DNA of 64,000 bases. Source: Streptomyces longisporoflavus. Its GTDB lineage: Bacteria > Actinomycetota > Actinomycetes > Streptomycetales > Streptomycetaceae. The notes under the pieces were generated by a model that was not told the DNA's origin, did not search any database, and saw nothing but the letters and a program-made list of their open reading frames with translations. Positions 30,747 to 41,103 of this stretch are shown here, in pieces (the first letter of the stretch is position 1; every line of letters begins with the position of its first letter). Location: positions 528,167-592,166 of the forward strand of contig NZ_BMTR01000003.1 in NCBI RefSeq assembly GCF_014649775.1, in the 5' to 3' direction. Made by a program: the position numbers and the translations under genes.

Positions 30747-31748
30747 ATGCCCCTCCCCAAAGCCGAACTCCACCTCCACATCGAGGGGACGCTCGAACCC
30801 GAGCTGGCCTTCGCCCTCGCCGCCCGCAACGGCATCACCCTGCCGTACGAGGACACCGAAGCGCTGCGCAAGGCCTATCTCTTCGACGACCTCCAGTCCT
30901 TCCTTGACCTGTACTACGGACTGATGGCCGTTCTGCTCACCGAGGAGGACTTCGAGGAGCTCGCCGACGCCTATCTGGCGCGCGCCGCCGAACAGGGCGT
31001 GCGGCACGCCGAGATCTTCTTCGACCCGCAGGCCCACATGGTGCGCGGCGTCGGCATCGGCACCGTCATCGAAGGGCTCGGCCGCGCCCTGGACCGCAGC
31101 GAGGAGCGGCACGGGATCTCGACCCGGCTCATCATGTGCTTCCTGCGGGACCAGTCCGCCGAGTCGGCCCTGGAGACGTTGGAGGCCGCGAAGCCGTACC
31201 TGGACCGGATCATCGGCATCGGACTCGACTCGGCCGAGGTCGGCCACCCGCCCGCCAAGTTCCGCGAGGTCTACGAAGCCGCTGCCGCGCTCGGCCTGCG
31301 CCGGGTCGCGCACGCGGGCGAGGAGGGGCCGCCCGCGTACATCACGGAGGCCCTCGACGTCCTCGGTGTCGAGCGCATCGACCACGGACTGCGCTGCATG
31401 GAGGACGCGCAGCTGGTGGAGCGTCTGGTGAGCGAGCGGGTGCCGCTCACGCTGTGCCCGCTGTCCAACGTCCGGCTGCGCGCCGTCGACGTACTCGAAG
31501 AGCATCCCCTCGCGCGGATGATGGACGCCGGTCTGCTGTGCACGGTCAACTCCGACGACCCCGCGTACTTCGGCGGGTACGTCGACGACACCTTTCACGC
31601 CGTACGGGAAGCCCTCGGGCTCGACCGGGAGCGGTTGCGGGAGCTGGCGCGCAACTCGTTCGAGGCGTCCTTCCTCGACGGGAGCGCGCGGGACGAGGAG
31701 CTGCGGGCGCGGTATCTCGCCGAGGTCGCGGAATATTCGTTCGACTGA
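30747..31748 (+). CDS. adenosine/adenine deaminase family
   Basis: ATG 30747; 333 aa. Metal ligands are H9 and H11 (ELHLHIEGTLEPEL), a His in RVAHAGEEGPPAYI, and the Asp pair in NSDDPAYFGGY. HIEGTLEPE, HAGEEGPP and SDDPAYFGGY resemble the adenine deaminase (Aah1-like) branch more than classical adenosine deaminase (HLDGSL, TDDP). The enzyme therefore probably deaminates adenine to hypoxanthine; biochemical identity is uncertain. Confidence 0.9.
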   Translation: MPLPKAELHLHIEGTLEPELAFALAARNGITLPYEDTEALRKAYLFDDLQSFLDLYYGLMAVLLTEEDFEELADAYLARAAEQGVRHAEIFFDPQAHMVRGVGIGTVIEGLGRALDRSEERHGISTRLIMCFLRDQSAESALETLEAAKPYLDRIIGIGLDSAEVGHPPAKFREVYEAAAALGLRRVAHAGEEGPPAYITEALDVLGVERIDHGLRCMEDAQLVERLVSERVPLTLCPLSNVRLRAVDVLEEHPLARMMDAGLLCTVNSDDPAYFGGYVDDTFHAVREALGLDRERLRELARNSFEASFLDGSARDEELRARYLAEVAEYSFD

Positions 31749-31776
31749 TCGCGATGGGCGGAGATATGGTCCGCCC
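31740..31776 (+). promoter_or_regulatory. candidate promoter with overlapping operator-like dyad for the glycosyltransferase
   Basis: ttcgac (31740-31745) and tatggt (31765-31770) with a 19-bp spacer form a plausible promoter. The -10 lies inside a perfect 7-bp dyad gggcgga-N7-tccgccc (31756-31776). If used, transcription starts about 31777, right at the leader ATG at 31778, making the leader ORF nearly leaderless. Confidence 0.4.
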
Positions 31777-31777
31777 C

Positions 31778-31807
31778 ATGGATTCCTGCGTTCAGCTCTA
31801 CGGCTGA
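31778..31807 (+). CDS. leader peptide ORF upstream of the macrolide-type glycosyltransferase
   Basis: The nine-codon ORF reads MDSCVQLYG and ends at TGA 31805-31807. In-frame ATGs at 31754 and 31766 would extend it to MGGDMVRPMDSCVQLYG or MVRPMDSCVQLYG. It lies 103 nt before the glycosyltransferase ATG, and its last codons form the base of a long hairpin (next entry). By analogy with drug-inducible resistance genes, ribosome stalling on it may control the downstream gene. No known stalling motif is recognised. Confidence 0.45.
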   Translation: MDSCVQLYG

Positions 31808-31881
31808 CACGGCCCTCATAGGCCCGAGCGCCCCCGCCGAGCAGCGGTTGTGGCGCCGGGCCGCCGTGTCCTGATCCGTAG
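31798..31881 (+). promoter_or_regulatory. extended hairpin leader (candidate attenuator) before the glycosyltransferase
   Basis: Nested complementary segments stack into one long hairpin: 31798-31803 with 31876-31881 (6 bp), 31806-31813 with 31863-31870 (8 bp), 31821-31826 with 31857-31862 (6 bp), 31828-31832 with 31852-31856 (5 bp) and 31834-31837 with 31844-31847 (4 bp). That is 29 pairs in 84 nt. The lowest pairs involve the last codons (CTC TAC GGC TGA) of the leader ORF. The structure ends 15 nt before the GAAGGAAG ribosome site (31896-31903). A ribosome on the leader would melt its base. Confidence 0.6.
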
Positions 31882-31910
31882 CAGTCGAATCACGTGAAGG
31901 AAGCCCATCC

Positions 31911-33101
31911 ATGCATCGTCGAACCTCCCGTCGCCGTGCCCACATCGCCATGGTCGGTGTCCCGATGGTCAGCCATGTGCTGCCCTCTTTGGAGATCATC
32001 CGTGAGCTGGTGGCGCGCGGCCACCGGGTGACGTACGCGAACGACCCGGCGACCCGCGGCCTCATCGAGCCCACCGGGGCCGAACTCGTCCCGTGCACAT
32101 CAAAGTTGCCGTTCAAGGACAACGTCTGGCCCGAGGACCCGATCGCCGCGAGCGGCCTCTTCCTGGACGACGCGATGTCGGTACTTCCGCGACTGCGCTC
32201 GTTCTACGACGAGGACCCCGCCGACCTGTATCTGTACGACATCGGCGCGTACGTGGCCCGCGCGCTCGCCGAGGGGCAGCAGCGGCCGTTCATGCAGCTG
32301 TCGCCCACCTTCGTCTCCTGGGACGGCTATCAGGAGGAGGTCGGTGCGCAGCTCCGGCAGCTGCCGGGGGCCGCCGACCTGGAGGCCCGGTTCGGGGAGT
32401 GGCTCTCGGAATGCGGGGCCACGACCCTGGATGTCGCCGCCTTCTCGGGGACGCCCGACCGCGCCGTCGCGACGATCCCGCGCGCCATGCAGCTCAACGC
32501 CGACCGGGTCGACCCGAAGCGCGTCGATTTCGTCGGGCCCTGCTTCGGGGACCGGTCGGCACAGGGGGAGTGGCGGCGGCCGGAGGGCGCGGAGAAGGTG
32601 CTGCTGGTTTCGCTCGGCTCCGCCTACACCCAGCAGCCCGGGTTCTACCGCCAGTGCGTGAGTGCCTTCGGCGGACTCGCGGGGTGGCACGTGGTGCTCC
32701 AGATCGGCAAGCACGTGGATCCCGCGGAGCTCGGGGAGGTGCCGCAGAACGTGGAAGTACGTTCGTGGGTGCCGCAGTTGGCGATCCTGGAGCAGGCCGA
32801 CGCGTTCGTCACCCACGCGGGGATGGGGAGCAGCAGCGAGGGGCTGTACTGCGGGGTGCCGATGATCGCCGTCCCGCAGGGGGCCGAGCAGCCGCTCAAC
32901 GCCGACCGCTTGGTCGAGTTGGGGGTTGCCCGGCGCATTGACACGGCTGACGCGACTGCCGGTGCGCTGCGGGCTGCTCTTCTCCGGCTGACGGCTGATC
33001 CCGACGTCGCGCTGCGGGCGGCCCGGCTCAAGGCCGAGGTGCGGGGCGAGGGCGGTACCGCCCGGGCCGCCGATCTCGTGGAGGCGGAGCTCGGGGGCTA
33101 A
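31911..33101 (+). CDS. macrolide-type GT1 glycosyltransferase (OleD/OleI/Mgt-like)
   Basis: ATG 31911; 396 aa. It has a GT-B fold. The N-terminus RAHIAMVGVPMVSHVLPSLEIIRELVARGHRVTYA keeps the family catalytic His (H22). The acceptor-side segment MQLSPTFVSWDGY and the donor-side motif FVTHAGMGSSSEGLYCGVPM match macrolide glycosyltransferases, which inactivate macrolides with UDP-glucose. Intrinsic macrolide resistance is the likely role, but the natural substrate is unknown. No erm-type methylase is adjacent. Expression is probably controlled by the structured leader. Confidence 0.88.
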   Translation: MHRRTSRRRAHIAMVGVPMVSHVLPSLEIIRELVARGHRVTYANDPATRGLIEPTGAELVPCTSKLPFKDNVWPEDPIAASGLFLDDAMSVLPRLRSFYDEDPADLYLYDIGAYVARALAEGQQRPFMQLSPTFVSWDGYQEEVGAQLRQLPGAADLEARFGEWLSECGATTLDVAAFSGTPDRAVATIPRAMQLNADRVDPKRVDFVGPCFGDRSAQGEWRRPEGAEKVLLVSLGSAYTQQPGFYRQCVSAFGGLAGWHVVLQIGKHVDPAELGEVPQNVEVRSWVPQLAILEQADAFVTHAGMGSSSEGLYCGVPMIAVPQGAEQPLNADRLVELGVARRIDTADATAGALRAALLRLTADPDVALRAARLKAEVRGEGGTARAADLVEAELGG

Positions 33102-33156
33102 CCGGTGGGGGCGGGGCCTCTTCATTTTCCCCGGCCCCGCCCCTTCCCCTGTATCA

Positions 33157-33210
33157 CCGGCTTCGCCGGGTTCGTCCTCAAACGCCGGACGGGCTGATAA
33201 GCCCGTCCGG
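33157..33210 (+). terminator. intergenic element copy 2 / terminator of the glycosyltransferase gene
   Basis: A ccggc-ttc-gccgg hairpin (33157-33169) is followed by tcctcaaacgccggacgggct and an 11-bp stem ccggacgggct-gata-agcccgtccgg (33185-33210). It shares the core aacgccggacgggctg with other dispersed elements in this window. Confidence 0.7.
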
Positions 33211-33233
33211 GCTTCTTCCGTTACGTTGCCTGC

Positions 33234-34337
33234 ATGGTCGTACCTCTCAAACCCAGCATCGACCCGCTCAAGGCAGCCCGCAGAGCAGGCGATCCGCCCT
33301 GTGACGTCTTTCTCACCGGCACGGTGTTCCTCGACATCATCTTCACCGGGCTCGATTCCGCGCCCGTGCGCGGGACCGAGTCCTGGGCGCGCGGGATGGG
33401 GTCGAGTCCGGGCGGCGTGGCCAACATGGCGACGGCCCTCGCCCGGCTCGGGCTGCACACCTCGCTCGCGGCCGCCTTCGGGGACGACCACTACGGGGAG
33501 TACTGCTGGGACGCGCTCGAACAGGGCGAGGGCATCGACCTCACGACATCACGCACCGTGCCCGGCTGGCACTCCCCGGTGACCGTCTCGATGGCGTACG
33601 AGGGCGAGCGGACCATGGTCAGCCACGGGCACGAACCGCCCCCGGACGCCGATTCCCCGGACGGCGGCGCTCCGGAGTGCCCGCCACGCGCGCGTGCCGC
33701 CGTCGCCTCCCTGACGCCGGGCACCCGCGCCCCGTGGATCGCCCGGGCCGCGCGCTCGGGCACGCGGATCTTCGCCGACGTCGGATGGGACGACACCGGG
33801 CGCTGGGATCTGGCGGGGCTCGCGGACCTGGAGCATTGCGAGGCGTTCCTGCCGAACGCCGAGGAAGCCATGCGGTACACCCGTACGCAATGCCCCAGGG
33901 CCGCCGCCCGTGCGCTGACCGAGTACGTGCCGCTCGCGGTGGTGACCCTGGGCGCGGACGGTGCGTACGCGGTGGACGGGCGGACCGGCGAGACCGCCGA
34001 GGTTCCGGCCATCGCGGTCGAGGCGCTCGATCCCACGGGGGCCGGTGATGTCTTCGTGGCGGGCTTCGTGACCGGCACCCTCGCCGGCTGGCCCCTCGCC
34101 GACCGGCTCGCCTTCGCGGGCCTGACGGCGGCGCTCTCGGTGCAGGAGTTCGGCGGGTCCCTGTCGGCGCCGGGCTGGGCCGAGGTCGCCACCTGGTGGC
34201 GGACCGTGCGGGAGGTCGACGACCAGGACCCGGTGGCGCTGCGGCGGTACGGCTTCCTGGAGAGCCTGCTGCCGGAAGCCACGCGTCCGTGGCCGCTACG
34301 GCGGGCCGTGCCCACGATCGGGTTCAGATCGGCGTAG
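33234..34337 (+). CDS. PfkB-family carbohydrate kinase
   Basis: ATG 33234; 367 aa. PfkB hallmarks are the N-terminal Gly-rich SSPGGVANMATALARLG and the C-terminal ATP/anion-hole motif DPTGAGDVFVAGF with the catalytic Asp. The family phosphorylates ribose, fructose, nucleosides or similar substrates; the substrate cannot be assigned here. It stands between the glycosyltransferase and phoH without clear coupling to either. Confidence 0.9.
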   Translation: MVVPLKPSIDPLKAARRAGDPPCDVFLTGTVFLDIIFTGLDSAPVRGTESWARGMGSSPGGVANMATALARLGLHTSLAAAFGDDHYGEYCWDALEQGEGIDLTTSRTVPGWHSPVTVSMAYEGERTMVSHGHEPPPDADSPDGGAPECPPRARAAVASLTPGTRAPWIARAARSGTRIFADVGWDDTGRWDLAGLADLEHCEAFLPNAEEAMRYTRTQCPRAAARALTEYVPLAVVTLGADGAYAVDGRTGETAEVPAIAVEALDPTGAGDVFVAGFVTGTLAGWPLADRLAFAGLTAALSVQEFGGSLSAPGWAEVATWWRTVREVDDQDPVALRRYGFLESLLPEATRPWPLRRAVPTIGFRSA

Positions 34338-34476
34338 GGGACCGTAAGCCGTGCGTGACCGGAGTGGAAAAGCCCTACGGCGGTGACAGTGGGGCGTCGT
34401 ACCCTTGGCAGTGCAAGGCTGTCGAGCGGCCACCAAGCCCCGCATGAGGAGGATGAGCAGGCCATAGTGCCGGCCC

Positions 34477-35511
34477 ATGACTCAGACACCCACAGCTCGT
34501 ACCCCTGCCGAGGGCCAGTCGCGAGCACACTTCACCGTTCCGGCGAACCACCCGATGGTGACGGTGCTCGGTTCCGGAGACGCCCTGTTGCGCGTGATCG
34601 AGAAGGCCTTCCCGGCGGCCGACATCCATGTCCGGGGCAATGAGATCAGCGCTGTCGGAGACGCCCGTGAAGTGGCTCTCATCCAGCGGCTTTTCGACGA
34701 GATGATGCTGGTGCTCCGCACCGGTCAGCCGATGACGGAGGACGCAGTGGAACGCTCGATCGCCATGCTGAGGGCGGACGAGGCAGGCGAGGGCGAGGGC
34801 CGGGAGACCCCGGCCGAGGTCCTCACGCAGAACATCCTCTCGTCCCGGGGCCGCACGATCCGCCCCAAGACGCTCAACCAGAAGCGCTACGTCGACGCCA
34901 TCGACAAGAACACCGTCGTCTTCGGCATCGGCCCCGCGGGCACCGGCAAGACGTACCTCGCCATGGCCAAGGCCGTGCAGGCGCTCCAGGCCAAGCAGGT
35001 CAACCGCATCATCCTGACCCGCCCCGCCGTCGAGGCCGGCGAGCGGCTCGGCTTCCTGCCCGGCACGCTCTACGAAAAGATCGACCCGTATCTCCGGCCG
35101 CTGTACGACGCGCTGCACGACATGCTCGACCCCGACTCGATCCCGCGCCTGATGGCGGCGGGCACGATCGAGGTCGCCCCGCTGGCGTACATGCGCGGCC
35201 GTACGCTCAACGACGCGTTCATCATCCTGGACGAGGCGCAGAACACCAGCGTCGAGCAGATGAAGATGTTCCTCACCCGCCTCGGCTTCGAGTCGAAGAT
35301 CGTGATCACGGGCGACGTCACCCAGGTCGACCTGCCGAACGGCACCAAGTCGGGCCTGCGCCAGGTCCAGGACATCCTGGACGGCATCGACGACGTGCAC
35401 TTCTCCCGGCTCACGTCCCACGATGTCGTACGGCACAAGCTGGTCGGCCGTATCGTCGACGCGTACGAGAAGTACGACGACAGCCAGCAGAACCAGAAAA
35501 ACGGGAAGTAG
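34477..35511 (+). CDS. phoH: PhoH-like ATPase
   Basis: ATG 34477; 344 aa. After an N-terminal KH-like region it has Walker [12 protein letters not shown], Walker [10 protein letters not shown], and GDVTQVDLP and [10 protein letters not shown] motifs typical of PhoH/YbeZ. The phoH-ybeY-corC order (ybeZYX in E. coli) is conserved, and YbeZ associates with the YbeY RNase in ribosome quality control. The ybeY start is 13 nt downstream. Confidence 0.95.
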   Translation: MTQTPTARTPAEGQSRAHFTVPANHPMVTVLGSGDALLRVIEKAFPAADIHVRGNEISAVGDAREVALIQRLFDEMMLVLRTGQPMTEDAVERSIAMLRADEAGEGEGRETPAEVLTQNILSSRGRTIRPKTLNQKRYVDAIDKNTVVFGIGPAGTGKTYLAMAKAVQALQAKQVNRIILTRPAVEAGERLGFLPGTLYEKIDPYLRPLYDALHDMLDPDSIPRLMAAGTIEVAPLAYMRGRTLNDAFIILDEAQNTSVEQMKMFLTRLGFESKIVITGDVTQVDLPNGTKSGLRQVQDILDGIDDVHFSRLTSHDVVRHKLVGRIVDAYEKYDDSQQNQKNGK

Positions 35512-35524
35512 CGGAAGCCGCACC

Positions 35525-36022
35525 ATGTCGATCGACGTCAACAACGAATCCGGAACCGAGGTCGACGAGCAGGCGATCCTCGACATCGCCCGCCACGCCC
35601 TCGCGCGGATGCGCATCCACCCGCTCTCCGAGCTCTCGGTGATCGTCGTGGACGCCGACGCCATGGAGCAGCTCCACATCCAGTGGATGGACCTGCCGGG
35701 ACCGACGGACGTCATGTCGTTCCCGATGGACGAGCTGCGTCCGCCCGCCAAGGACGAGGAGGAGCCCCCGCAGGGCCTTCTCGGCGACATCGTGCTCTGC
35801 CCCGAGGTCGCACTCAGGCAGGGCAAGGAAGCGCCCACGGAGCACTCCATGGACGAGGAGCTGCAGCTGCTCACCGTCCACGGCGTCCTCCACCTGCTCG
35901 GGTACGACCACGAGGAGCCGGACGAGAAGGCCGAGATGTTCGGCCTCCAGGCGGCCATCGTCGACGGCTGGCGTGCCGAGAACGGCCTGACCGGGCCGTC
36001 TCCGGCGCCCACCGTCTCGTAG
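35525..36022 (+). CDS. ybeY: endoribonuclease YbeY (rRNA maturation factor)
   Basis: ATG 35525; 165 aa. The zinc motif is H119-G-V-L-H123-L-L-G-Y-D-H129, with the family core [10 protein letters not shown] and [12 protein letters not shown]. It takes part in 16S rRNA 3' processing and 70S quality control. It lies in the phoH-ybeY-corC operon, 6 nt before the next gene. Confidence 0.96.
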   Translation: MSIDVNNESGTEVDEQAILDIARHALARMRIHPLSELSVIVVDADAMEQLHIQWMDLPGPTDVMSFPMDELRPPAKDEEEPPQGLLGDIVLCPEVALRQGKEAPTEHSMDEELQLLTVHGVLHLLGYDHEEPDEKAEMFGLQAAIVDGWRAENGLTGPSPAPTVS

Positions 36023-36028
36023 GCGGCC

Positions 36029-37330
36029 ATGAGTTTCCAGCTGATCGCGGGCGCCGTCGCCCTGGTCGTCGTCGCCTGGCTCGCCGCCTGCGCCGAGGCG
36101 GGCCTCGCCCGCGTCTCCAGCTTCCGGGCGGAGGAGGCGGCCCGCTCCGGGCGGCGCGGCAGCGCCAAGCTCGCGCAGGTCGCCGCCGACCCCACCCGGT
36201 ATCTGAACGTGGCGCTGCTCGTCCGCGTCGCGTGCGAGATGGCCGCCGCGTCCCTGGTGACCTACGCCTGCCTGAACGAGTTCCCGGAGACCTGGGAGGC
36301 GCTGGCCGTCGCCATCGCGGTGATGGTCCTCGTGTCGTACGTCGCGGTGGGGGTCTCGCCCCGCACCATCGGCCGCCAGCACCCGCTGAACACCGCGACC
36401 GCCGCCGCGTACGTCCTGCTGCCGCTGGCCCGCATCATGGGCCCCATCCCGCCGCTCCTGATCCTCATCGGCAACGCCCTCACGCCCGGCAAGGGCTTCC
36501 GGCGCGGCCCGTTCGCCTCCGAGGCCGAGCTGCGCGCGATGGTCGACCTCGCCGAGAAGGAATCCCTCATCGAGGACGAGGAGCGCCGCATGGTGCACTC
36601 CGTCTTCGAGCTCGGCGACACCCTCGTGCGCGAAGTCATGGTGCCCCGGACGGACTTGGTCGCCATCGAGCGCTTCAAGACGATCCGGCAGGCGCTCACC
36701 CTCGCCCTCCGCTCCGGTTTCTCGCGCATCCCGGTGACGGGCGAGAGCGAGGACGACGTCGTCGGCATGGTCTATCTCAAGGACCTGGCCCGCAAGACGC
36801 ACATCAACCGCGACAGCGAGTCGGACCTCGTCTCGACGGCGATGCGCCCGGCGACGTTCGTGCCCGACACGAAGAACGCGGGCGACCTGCTGCGCGAGAT
36901 GCAGCAGCAGCGCAACCACGTCGCCGTCGTCATCGACGAGTACGGCGGCACGGCCGGCATCGTCACCATCGAGGACATCCTCGAGGAGATCGTCGGCGAG
37001 ATCACCGACGAGTACGACCGTGAACTGCCGCCCGTCGAGGAGCTGGACGCCGGCTGTTACCGCGTCACCGCGCGCCTCGACATCGGCGATCTCGGCGAGC
37101 TCTTCGGGCTCGACGAGTTCGACGACGAGGACGTCGAGACGGTCGGCGGCCTCCTCGCCAAGGCGCTCGGCCGGGTGCCGATCGCCGACGCGTCGGCCCT
37201 GGTGCCGCTGCCGGACGGCCGCGAACTGAAGCTCACCGCGGAGTCCGCGGCCGGGCGGCGGAACAAGATCGTGACGGTGCTCGTCGAGCCGGTCGCTCCG
37301 CAGGGCGCGGAGAAGGAGACATCAGGGTGA
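36029..37330 (+). CDS. CNNM/CorC family transporter-like protein (hemolysin C type)
   Basis: ATG 36029; 433 aa. It has an N-terminal DUF21/CNNM transmembrane domain with about four hydrophobic segments (residues 1-140), then [13 protein letters not shown] opening a CBS-pair domain, [28 protein letters not shown], and a C-terminal CorC_HlyC domain. Relatives export Mg2+/Co2+. It is in an operon with ybeY and overlaps the next gene by 4 nt. Confidence 0.92.
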   Translation: MSFQLIAGAVALVVVAWLAACAEAGLARVSSFRAEEAARSGRRGSAKLAQVAADPTRYLNVALLVRVACEMAAASLVTYACLNEFPETWEALAVAIAVMVLVSYVAVGVSPRTIGRQHPLNTATAAAYVLLPLARIMGPIPPLLILIGNALTPGKGFRRGPFASEAELRAMVDLAEKESLIEDEERRMVHSVFELGDTLVREVMVPRTDLVAIERFKTIRQALTLALRSGFSRIPVTGESEDDVVGMVYLKDLARKTHINRDSESDLVSTAMRPATFVPDTKNAGDLLREMQQQRNHVAVVIDEYGGTAGIVTIEDILEEIVGEITDEYDRELPPVEELDAGCYRVTARLDIGDLGELFGLDEFDDEDVETVGGLLAKALGRVPIADASALVPLPDGRELKLTAESAAGRRNKIVTVLVEPVAPQGAEKETSG

Positions 37331-37683
37331 CCCCGCAGGAGCTGCGCACGTTCTGCCTGTCCTTCAACGACGCGTTGGAGGAGTTCCCGTTCGGGCCCGA
37401 CATCTCGGTGTTCAAGGTCGCGGGCAAGATGTTCGCGCTGAGCTTCCTGGACGCACGGCCGCTGACGGTCAACCTCAAGTGCGATCCGGACCTCGCGGTC
37501 CAGCTGCGGGCCGCGCACCCCGAGATCGTGCCGGGGTGGCACATGAACAAGCGGCACTGGAACACCGTGACGGTCGACGCACAGCTCCCGGACCAGCAGG
37601 TCCGGGAGCTCGTCGAGGACTCGTACGACCTGGTGGTCGCCGGGCTGCCGAAGGCCGTGCGGCTTCGGCTCGACCGGCCCTGA
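37327..37683 (+). CDS. MmcQ/YjbR family DNA-binding-like protein
   Basis: GTG 37327 overlaps the preceding stop; 118 aa. It has the YjbR double-wing fold pattern: EEFPFGPDISVFKVAGKMFAL, then VNLKCDPDLAVQLRAAHPEIVPGWHMNKRHWNTV. The biochemical role is unknown. Translational coupling places it at the end of the phoH operon. Confidence 0.88.
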   Translation: MTPQELRTFCLSFNDALEEFPFGPDISVFKVAGKMFALSFLDARPLTVNLKCDPDLAVQLRAAHPEIVPGWHMNKRHWNTVTVDAQLPDQQVRELVEDSYDLVVAGLPKAVRLRLDRP

Positions 37684-37794
37684 GCCGTCAGCCGTTGCGC
37701 CTGGCGCGCAGGCCCGCGCCCACCAGGGCCGCCGTCACGGGGGGGCGATGTACCCGGTGGCGGGGTAGGGGCCTGCGCTCCGTATGCTCGGCGT

Positions 37795-38148
37795 ATGACC
37801 GAGAGTGCTGCGCTTGACGCTGAGGACCGGAAGATCGTGACGCTGGCTCGTTCGGCGCGGGCGCGGAACGGGGTGGCCGAGGGGGCCGCTGTGCGGGACG
37901 AGACGGGGCGTACGTATGTCGCCGGGACGGTTTCGCTCGACTCCCTGAAGCTTTCCGCTCTGAGGACTGCTGTCGCGATGGCTGTCGCTTCCGGTGCGGA
38001 GTCGCTTGAGGCGGCGGCGGTCGTCTCCTCCGAGGAGGCGCTTTCCGCCGAGGACCTTTCCGCCGTGCGGGACCTTGGCGGGGCCGGGACGCCGGTGTTC
38101 CTTGCGGGGACCGATGGGGAGATTCGGGCGCGGGTTCAAGCGAACTGA
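37795..38148 (+). CDS. cytidine-deaminase-like protein lacking the zinc motifs
   Basis: ATG 37795; 117 aa. The order of strands and helices (KIVTLARSARARNGVAEGAAVRDETGRTYVAGTVSLDSLKLSALRTAVAMAVASGA) follows cytidine deaminases. However, the catalytic HAE/CAE and PCxxC motifs are absent: LSAL stands where the Cys/His-Ala-Glu should be, and no Cys is present at all. It is therefore probably non-catalytic as a zinc deaminase. In this genus the gene usually sits before era; here amtB-glnK intervene. Confidence 0.75.
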   Translation: MTESAALDAEDRKIVTLARSARARNGVAEGAAVRDETGRTYVAGTVSLDSLKLSALRTAVAMAVASGAESLEAAAVVSSEEALSAEDLSAVRDLGGAGTPVFLAGTDGEIRARVQAN

Positions 38149-38184
38149 CCTTTCCCCAACCCCGCCCCGGGCCCCGTACAAGAT

Positions 38185-38236
38185 GTCCTCGATCGCCGGA
38201 CGGGCTGGAAATCCAGCCCGTCCGGCGATCGAGGAC
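38185..38236. terminator. 25-bp perfect palindrome, bidirectional terminator (element copy 3)
   Basis: gtcctcgatcgccggacggg continuing to ctgga, then aa, then the exact reverse complement: 25 bp per arm. It lies midway between the convergent deaminase-like and glnK genes. The following block 38231-38280 (gaggacgaactcggcggagc, then cggtgatggcggtgcgc) recurs at 52553-52604 with one difference. Confidence 0.9.
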
Positions 38237-38285
38237 GAACTCGGCGGAGCCGGTGATGGCGGTGCGCACAAGGCCCCCGCGCCAG

Positions 38286-39934
<1,649 letters not shown>

Positions 39935-39999
39935 GGGGAATCTCTCCTCCGGGTGGGGCAGAGTGAGGTGGGGGCAGAGGGAGAGCGTCACCGCCCGGC

Positions 40000-40037
40000 G
40001 TTTCGGAACGGGCACCCCGGCGTTTCCGCCATGTTTC
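40000..40037 (-). promoter_or_regulatory. GlnR-type box upstream of amtB-glnK
   Basis: Read on the minus strand: GAAAC-n6-GAAAC-n6-GTGCC-n6-GAAAC, with 5-bp elements starting every 11 bp (plus-strand positions 40033, 40022, 40011, 40000). This matches the Streptomyces GlnR layout gTnAc-n6-GaAAc-n6-gTnAc-n6-GaAAc, with the first half-site deviating. It lies 66-103 bp upstream of the amtB start and 90 bp before era. Confidence 0.75.
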
Positions 40038-40127
40038 GTGTTGCGTGAGAGTTTCCGGGGGCTCACCGATACCCAATCGGTGCCTCGGCGTGCTGCGGCC
40101 CTCCGGCGATCAGGGAGAATGGGCGCC

Positions 40128-41087
40128 ATGAGCGTTCGTACCGAGTCATCCGAGCCGTCAGAATCGTCGGGGGCACCCCACCGCGCCGGCTTCGCCTGTT
40201 TCGTGGGCCGCCCCAACGCGGGCAAGTCCACCCTCACGAATGCTCTGGTCGGCCAGAAGGTGGCGATCACCGCGAACCAGCCGCAGACCACGCGGCACAC
40301 GGTGCGCGGCATCGTGCACCGGGACGACGCCCAGCTGATCCTGGTGGACACCCCGGGGCTCCACAAGCCGCGCACGCTCCTCGGCGAGCGGCTCAACGAC
40401 GTGGTGCGCACGACGTGGGCCGAGGTCGACGTCATCGGGTTCTGTCTGCCCGCGAACGAGAAGCTCGGCCCCGGCGACCGGTTCATCGCCAAGGAACTGG
40501 CCGGCATCAAGAAGACGCCGAAGATCGCGGTCGTGACGAAGACCGACCTCGTCGACAGCAAGACCCTCGCCGAGCAGCTCATCGCCATCGACCAGCTCGG
40601 CAAGGAGCTCGGCTTCGAGTGGGCGCAGATCGTGCCGGTGTCGGCGGTCGGCGACAAGCAGGTCCAGCTGCTCGCCGACCTGATCGTCCCGATGCTCCCG
40701 AAGAGCCCGCCGCTCTACCCCGAGGGCGACCTCACGGACGAGCCCGAGCAGGTCATGGTCGCCGAGCTGATCCGCGAGGCCGCGCTCGAAGGCGTACGGG
40801 ACGAGCTGCCGCACTCCATCGCCGTGGTGGTGGAGGAGATGCTGCCGCGCCAGGACCGCCCCGCGGACAAGCCGATGCTCGACATCCACGCGAACGTATA
40901 CATCGAGCGCCCCAGCCAGAAGGGCATCATCATCGGCCCGAAGGGCAAGCGCCTCAAGGAGGTCGGGATCAAGTCCCGCCAGCAGATCGAGGCGCTCCTC
41001 GGTACGCCCGTCTTCCTGGACCTGCACGTGAAGGTCGCCAAGGACTGGCAGCGCGACCCCAAGCAGTTGCGCAAGCTGGGCTTCTGA
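40128..41087 (+). CDS. era: GTPase Era
   Basis: ATG 40128 with AGGGAG at 40112-40117; an in-frame ATG at 40119 lies too close to it. 319 aa. G1 GRPNAGKST (27-35), the switch region with TTRH, DTPG and TKTD, and the C-terminal KH domain (GPKGKRLKEVG). It binds the 16S rRNA 3' end during 30S assembly. It is close to ybeY, as is common. It is convergent with the MFS gene, 16 bp apart. Confidence 0.96.
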   Translation: MSVRTESSEPSESSGAPHRAGFACFVGRPNAGKSTLTNALVGQKVAITANQPQTTRHTVRGIVHRDDAQLILVDTPGLHKPRTLLGERLNDVVRTTWAEVDVIGFCLPANEKLGPGDRFIAKELAGIKKTPKIAVVTKTDLVDSKTLAEQLIAIDQLGKELGFEWAQIVPVSAVGDKQVQLLADLIVPMLPKSPPLYPEGDLTDEPEQVMVAELIREAALEGVRDELPHSIAVVVEEMLPRQDRPADKPMLDIHANVYIERPSQKGIIIGPKGKRLKEVGIKSRQQIEALLGTPVFLDLHVKVAKDWQRDPKQLRKLGF

Positions 41088-41103
41088 GGGGTGGTCGCTC
41101 CCG

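Noticed and set aside
36029..37330. Hemolysin toxin
   Set aside because: The hemolysin label of this family is historical; CNNM/CBS/CorC domains indicate ion transport, not a toxin.
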